This document shows positions 7,121 to 8,498 of a stretch of 8,498 bases of DNA, piece after piece. The stretch spans positions 1 to 8,498 of the forward strand of contig JAEZIL010000324.1 of NCBI GenBank assembly GCA_023436685.1, read 5' to 3'. The number at the start of each line of letters is the position of its first letter. The stretch's first letter is position 1. The DNA comes from Bacteroidota bacterium (GTDB lineage Bacteria; Bacteroidota; Bacteroidia; Chitinophagales; Chitinophagaceae). The notes below the pieces were generated by a model. The model saw only the letters and a program-made list of their open reading frames with translations. It did no database searches and had not been told where the DNA came from. The position numbers and the translations under genes are program-made.

Positions 7121-7136
7121 CAGAGTTATAGTTACC

Positions 7137-7143
7137 AAGGGAG
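7137..7143 (+). promoter_or_regulatory. Purine-rich ribosome-binding-like site before wecB
   Basis: AAGGGAG lies nine bases before the ATG at 7153. It is only a partial match to the anti-Shine-Dalgarno complement, but it is the most purine-rich sequence before any start in this window, where the other genes have A/T-rich leaders or overlap the preceding gene. It supports the chosen wecB start and independent initiation after the intergenic gap. Confidence 0.4.
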
Positions 7144-7152
7144 TTCAATTTT

Positions 7153-8274
7153 ATGTTCATAGATATAGTTGCAGGTGCTCGTCCCAATTTTGTTAAGGTA
7201 GCGTCTATAATTAGCGCTATTGTAGCTACACGTCAAAAAGGTAATAATATCCGTTATCGTTTAGTACATACAGGGCAACACTATGGACCTGAAATGAGTG
7301 ATAATTTCTTTCATGACCTGCAAATACCTTGGCCACATATAGATCTTGGTGTAGGCTCAGCATCGCCCGCAACACAGGCAGGACTAATTATGATGGGGTA
7401 TGAAAAACTATTACTCTCTGAAAAACCAGATTTAACTATGGTGGTTGGTGATGTCACATCCACCATGGCTTGCGCTATTGTAGCTAAAAAAGCAGGTGTA
7501 AAACTTGCTCATGTTGAGGCTGGTCTTCGTTCATTCGATATGAGCATGCCCGAAGAAATTAATAGAATTGTTACCGATTCTATCAGCGACTATTTTTTTA
7601 CTACATCTACTACAGCTAATGAAAATTTGATTAAGGCGGGTGTGCTGCGCGAGCATATTTTCTTTGTAGGCAATACAATGATTGATACTTTATTGAAGTT
7701 CGAATCTCAGTTTCGTGAACCCAGGCTCTGGAAAGAGCTTGATTTAATGCAAAGGAAATATATAGTACTTACTTTGCATCGTCCTGTGAATGTGGATGAT
7801 ATTCAGCATTTGAAAACGCTTATTGAATATATTGACAAAAATGTTCAAAATACCCCTATTGTTTTTCCCTTACATCCACGCACAGCATTGGTTTTAAAAC
7901 AAGCAGGATTGGCAACACAAAATTTAAACATTGTAGGCCCGCTAGGCTATCTTGAGTTTAATTTCCTTGTAAAAAAATCAATGGCGGTGATTACAGATTC
8001 CGGAGGAATATCGGAAGAGACCACAGTATTAAACATACCTTGCCTTACTGTCAGGTCACACACTGAGCGTCCTGAAACAGTTGAACAAGGCACAAACATG
8101 TTGGTTGGCAGAAGTTTGGCAAATATAGGGGCGGCATTAGATATGTTGTTTAACGATAGTTGGAAAACTGGAAGTATTCCGGAACTATGGGACGGTAAAG
8201 CAGGAGAACGAATTATAAACATAGTAAACCATTTGTTGTCTAACCAAAGCAAAAGACATGAAATTGTATCGTAA
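7153..8274 (+). CDS. wecB: UDP-N-acetylglucosamine 2-epimerase, non-hydrolysing
   Basis: A 373-residue cytoplasmic GT-B fold enzyme interconverting UDP-GlcNAc and UDP-ManNAc, the latter being a precursor of ManNAc or ManNAcA residues. Seen directly: GARPNFVK (8-15), HTGQHYGPEMSDNFF (39-53), GDVTST (99-104) with Asp100, HVEAGLRSFD (120-129) with Glu122, MPEEINR (132-138) with Glu135, LTLHRPVNVDD (206-216) with His209, PLHPRT (238-243), DSGGISEE (281-288) and RSHTERPET (300-308). These match the expected catalytic Asp, Glu, Glu and His of WecB/MnaA, and the length is normal. The common HRxEN motif reads HRPVN, a variant I associate with a subgroup of the family. An 81-base gap with repeats and a possible promoter precedes it; its end overlaps the next gene by 17 bases. 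A related 2-epimerase acting on a modified UDP-sugar (WbpI-like) is less likely. Confidence 0.94.
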   Translation: MFIDIVAGARPNFVKVASIISAIVATRQKGNNIRYRLVHTGQHYGPEMSDNFFHDLQIPWPHIDLGVGSASPATQAGLIMMGYEKLLLSEKPDLTMVVGDVTSTMACAIVAKKAGVKLAHVEAGLRSFDMSMPEEINRIVTDSISDYFFTTSTTANENLIKAGVLREHIFFVGNTMIDTLLKFESQFREPRLWKELDLMQRKYIVLTLHRPVNVDDIQHLKTLIEYIDKNVQNTPIVFPLHPRTALVLKQAGLATQNLNIVGPLGYLEFNFLVKKSMAVITDSGGISEETTVLNIPCLTVRSHTERPETVEQGTNMLVGRSLANIGAALDMLFNDSWKTGSIPELWDGKAGERIINIVNHLLSNQSKRHEIVS

Positions 8275-8498
8275 CTTTTTTAAGCGGGTGATAGACTTTA
8301 TAGTGGCTCTATGTGCCTTATTAGTGGCATTGCCATTTATTATAATTATAGCGGTAATCCTTTTAATAGCTAACGATGGTAAACCTTTCTTTTTTCAGCC
8401 AAGGCCAGGTAAAAATGAACGCATTTTTAAGGTTATCAAATTTAAAACTATGAATGACCGTAAAGATGCAGATGGTGTATTATTGCCTGATAATGAAC
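8258..8498 (+). CDS. Initiating sugar-phosphate transferase, WcaJ/PglC type (3' end outside window)
   Basis: The first 80 codons of a bacterial sugar transferase (PF02397-like), which moves a sugar phosphate from a UDP-sugar to undecaprenyl phosphate at the inner membrane and so starts repeat-unit assembly. Seen directly: a basic start MKLYRNFFKRVID, a hydrophobic segment at about 11-38 with Pro26 in the middle (compatible with the re-entrant membrane helix of PglC-type enzymes), then FFFQPRPGKN (44-53) and IKFKTMNDR (60-68), which match the family's FxQxRxG and KFRTM motifs. The later acidic catalytic motif is beyond the window. Because the start gives a short tail directly before the membrane segment, it looks like the small PglC-type catalytic unit rather than the longer WcaJ form with extra N-terminal helices. 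The ATG lies inside the end of wecB in another frame, a 17-base overlap suggesting translational coupling. Confidence 0.9.
   Translation, partial: MKLYRNFFKRVIDFIVALCALLVALPFIIIIAVILLIANDGKPFFFQPRPGKNERIFKVIKFKTMNDRKDADGVLLPDNE

Noticed and set aside
7947..8252. 101-codon open frame on the minus strand inside wecB
   Set aside because: It lies wholly within a clearly conserved epimerase gene, shows no recognisable motif, and has no promoter or start-site support; it is a shadow of the real frame.

Overview
The window looks like an internal piece of a surface-polysaccharide (capsule, O-antigen or exopolysaccharide) biosynthesis locus from an AT-rich member of the Bacteroidota, perhaps a Sphingobacteriia- or Chitinophagia-like bacterium. 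The phylum is an inference from low GC, TAA/TGA stops, start codons mostly lacking a Shine-Dalgarno sequence, and a possible Bacteroidota-type -33/-7 promoter. No rRNA or other taxonomic marker is present, so the genus is not known.

Layout: positions 2-106 hold the last 34 codons of an unidentified plus-strand gene. Three plus-strand family-2 glycosyltransferases follow (108-1079, 1079-2059, 2059-2946), joined almost without gaps by TAAGATG, TGATG and TAATG junctions, so they are probably translated as a coupled unit. A fourth family-2 glycosyltransferase (2943-3932) lies on the minus strand. It converges on the third with overlapping stop codons and diverges from the next gene across a 92-base intergenic region. 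On the plus strand come a DegT/DnrJ-type PLP sugar aminotransferase (4025-5176), an asparagine-synthase-like amidotransferase (5182-7071), a non-hydrolysing UDP-GlcNAc 2-epimerase, WecB (7153-8274), and the first 80 codons of a membrane-bound initiating sugar-phosphate transferase of the WcaJ/PglC type (8258 to window end).

How they may work together: WecB supplies UDP-ManNAc. The aminotransferase would make an amino sugar from a keto-sugar nucleotide. The AsnB-like protein may use glutamine nitrogen to amidate a carboxyl group, possibly a uronic acid of the repeat unit. The sugar transferase would load the first sugar phosphate onto undecaprenyl phosphate, and the four GT2 enzymes would add later residues. 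Only the family assignments are firm; the sugars are inferred. No dehydrogenase, dehydratase, flippase or polymerase lies in the window.

I see no RNA genes, insertion sequences, CRISPR arrays or unmistakable new system. The best points for follow-up are a Glu-to-Cys change in the glutamine-binding motif of the AsnB-like protein, a G7 tract inside the first glycosyltransferase where a one-base slip either way would truncate the protein, a cluster of repeated heptamers before wecB, and the reversed glycosyltransferase gene.
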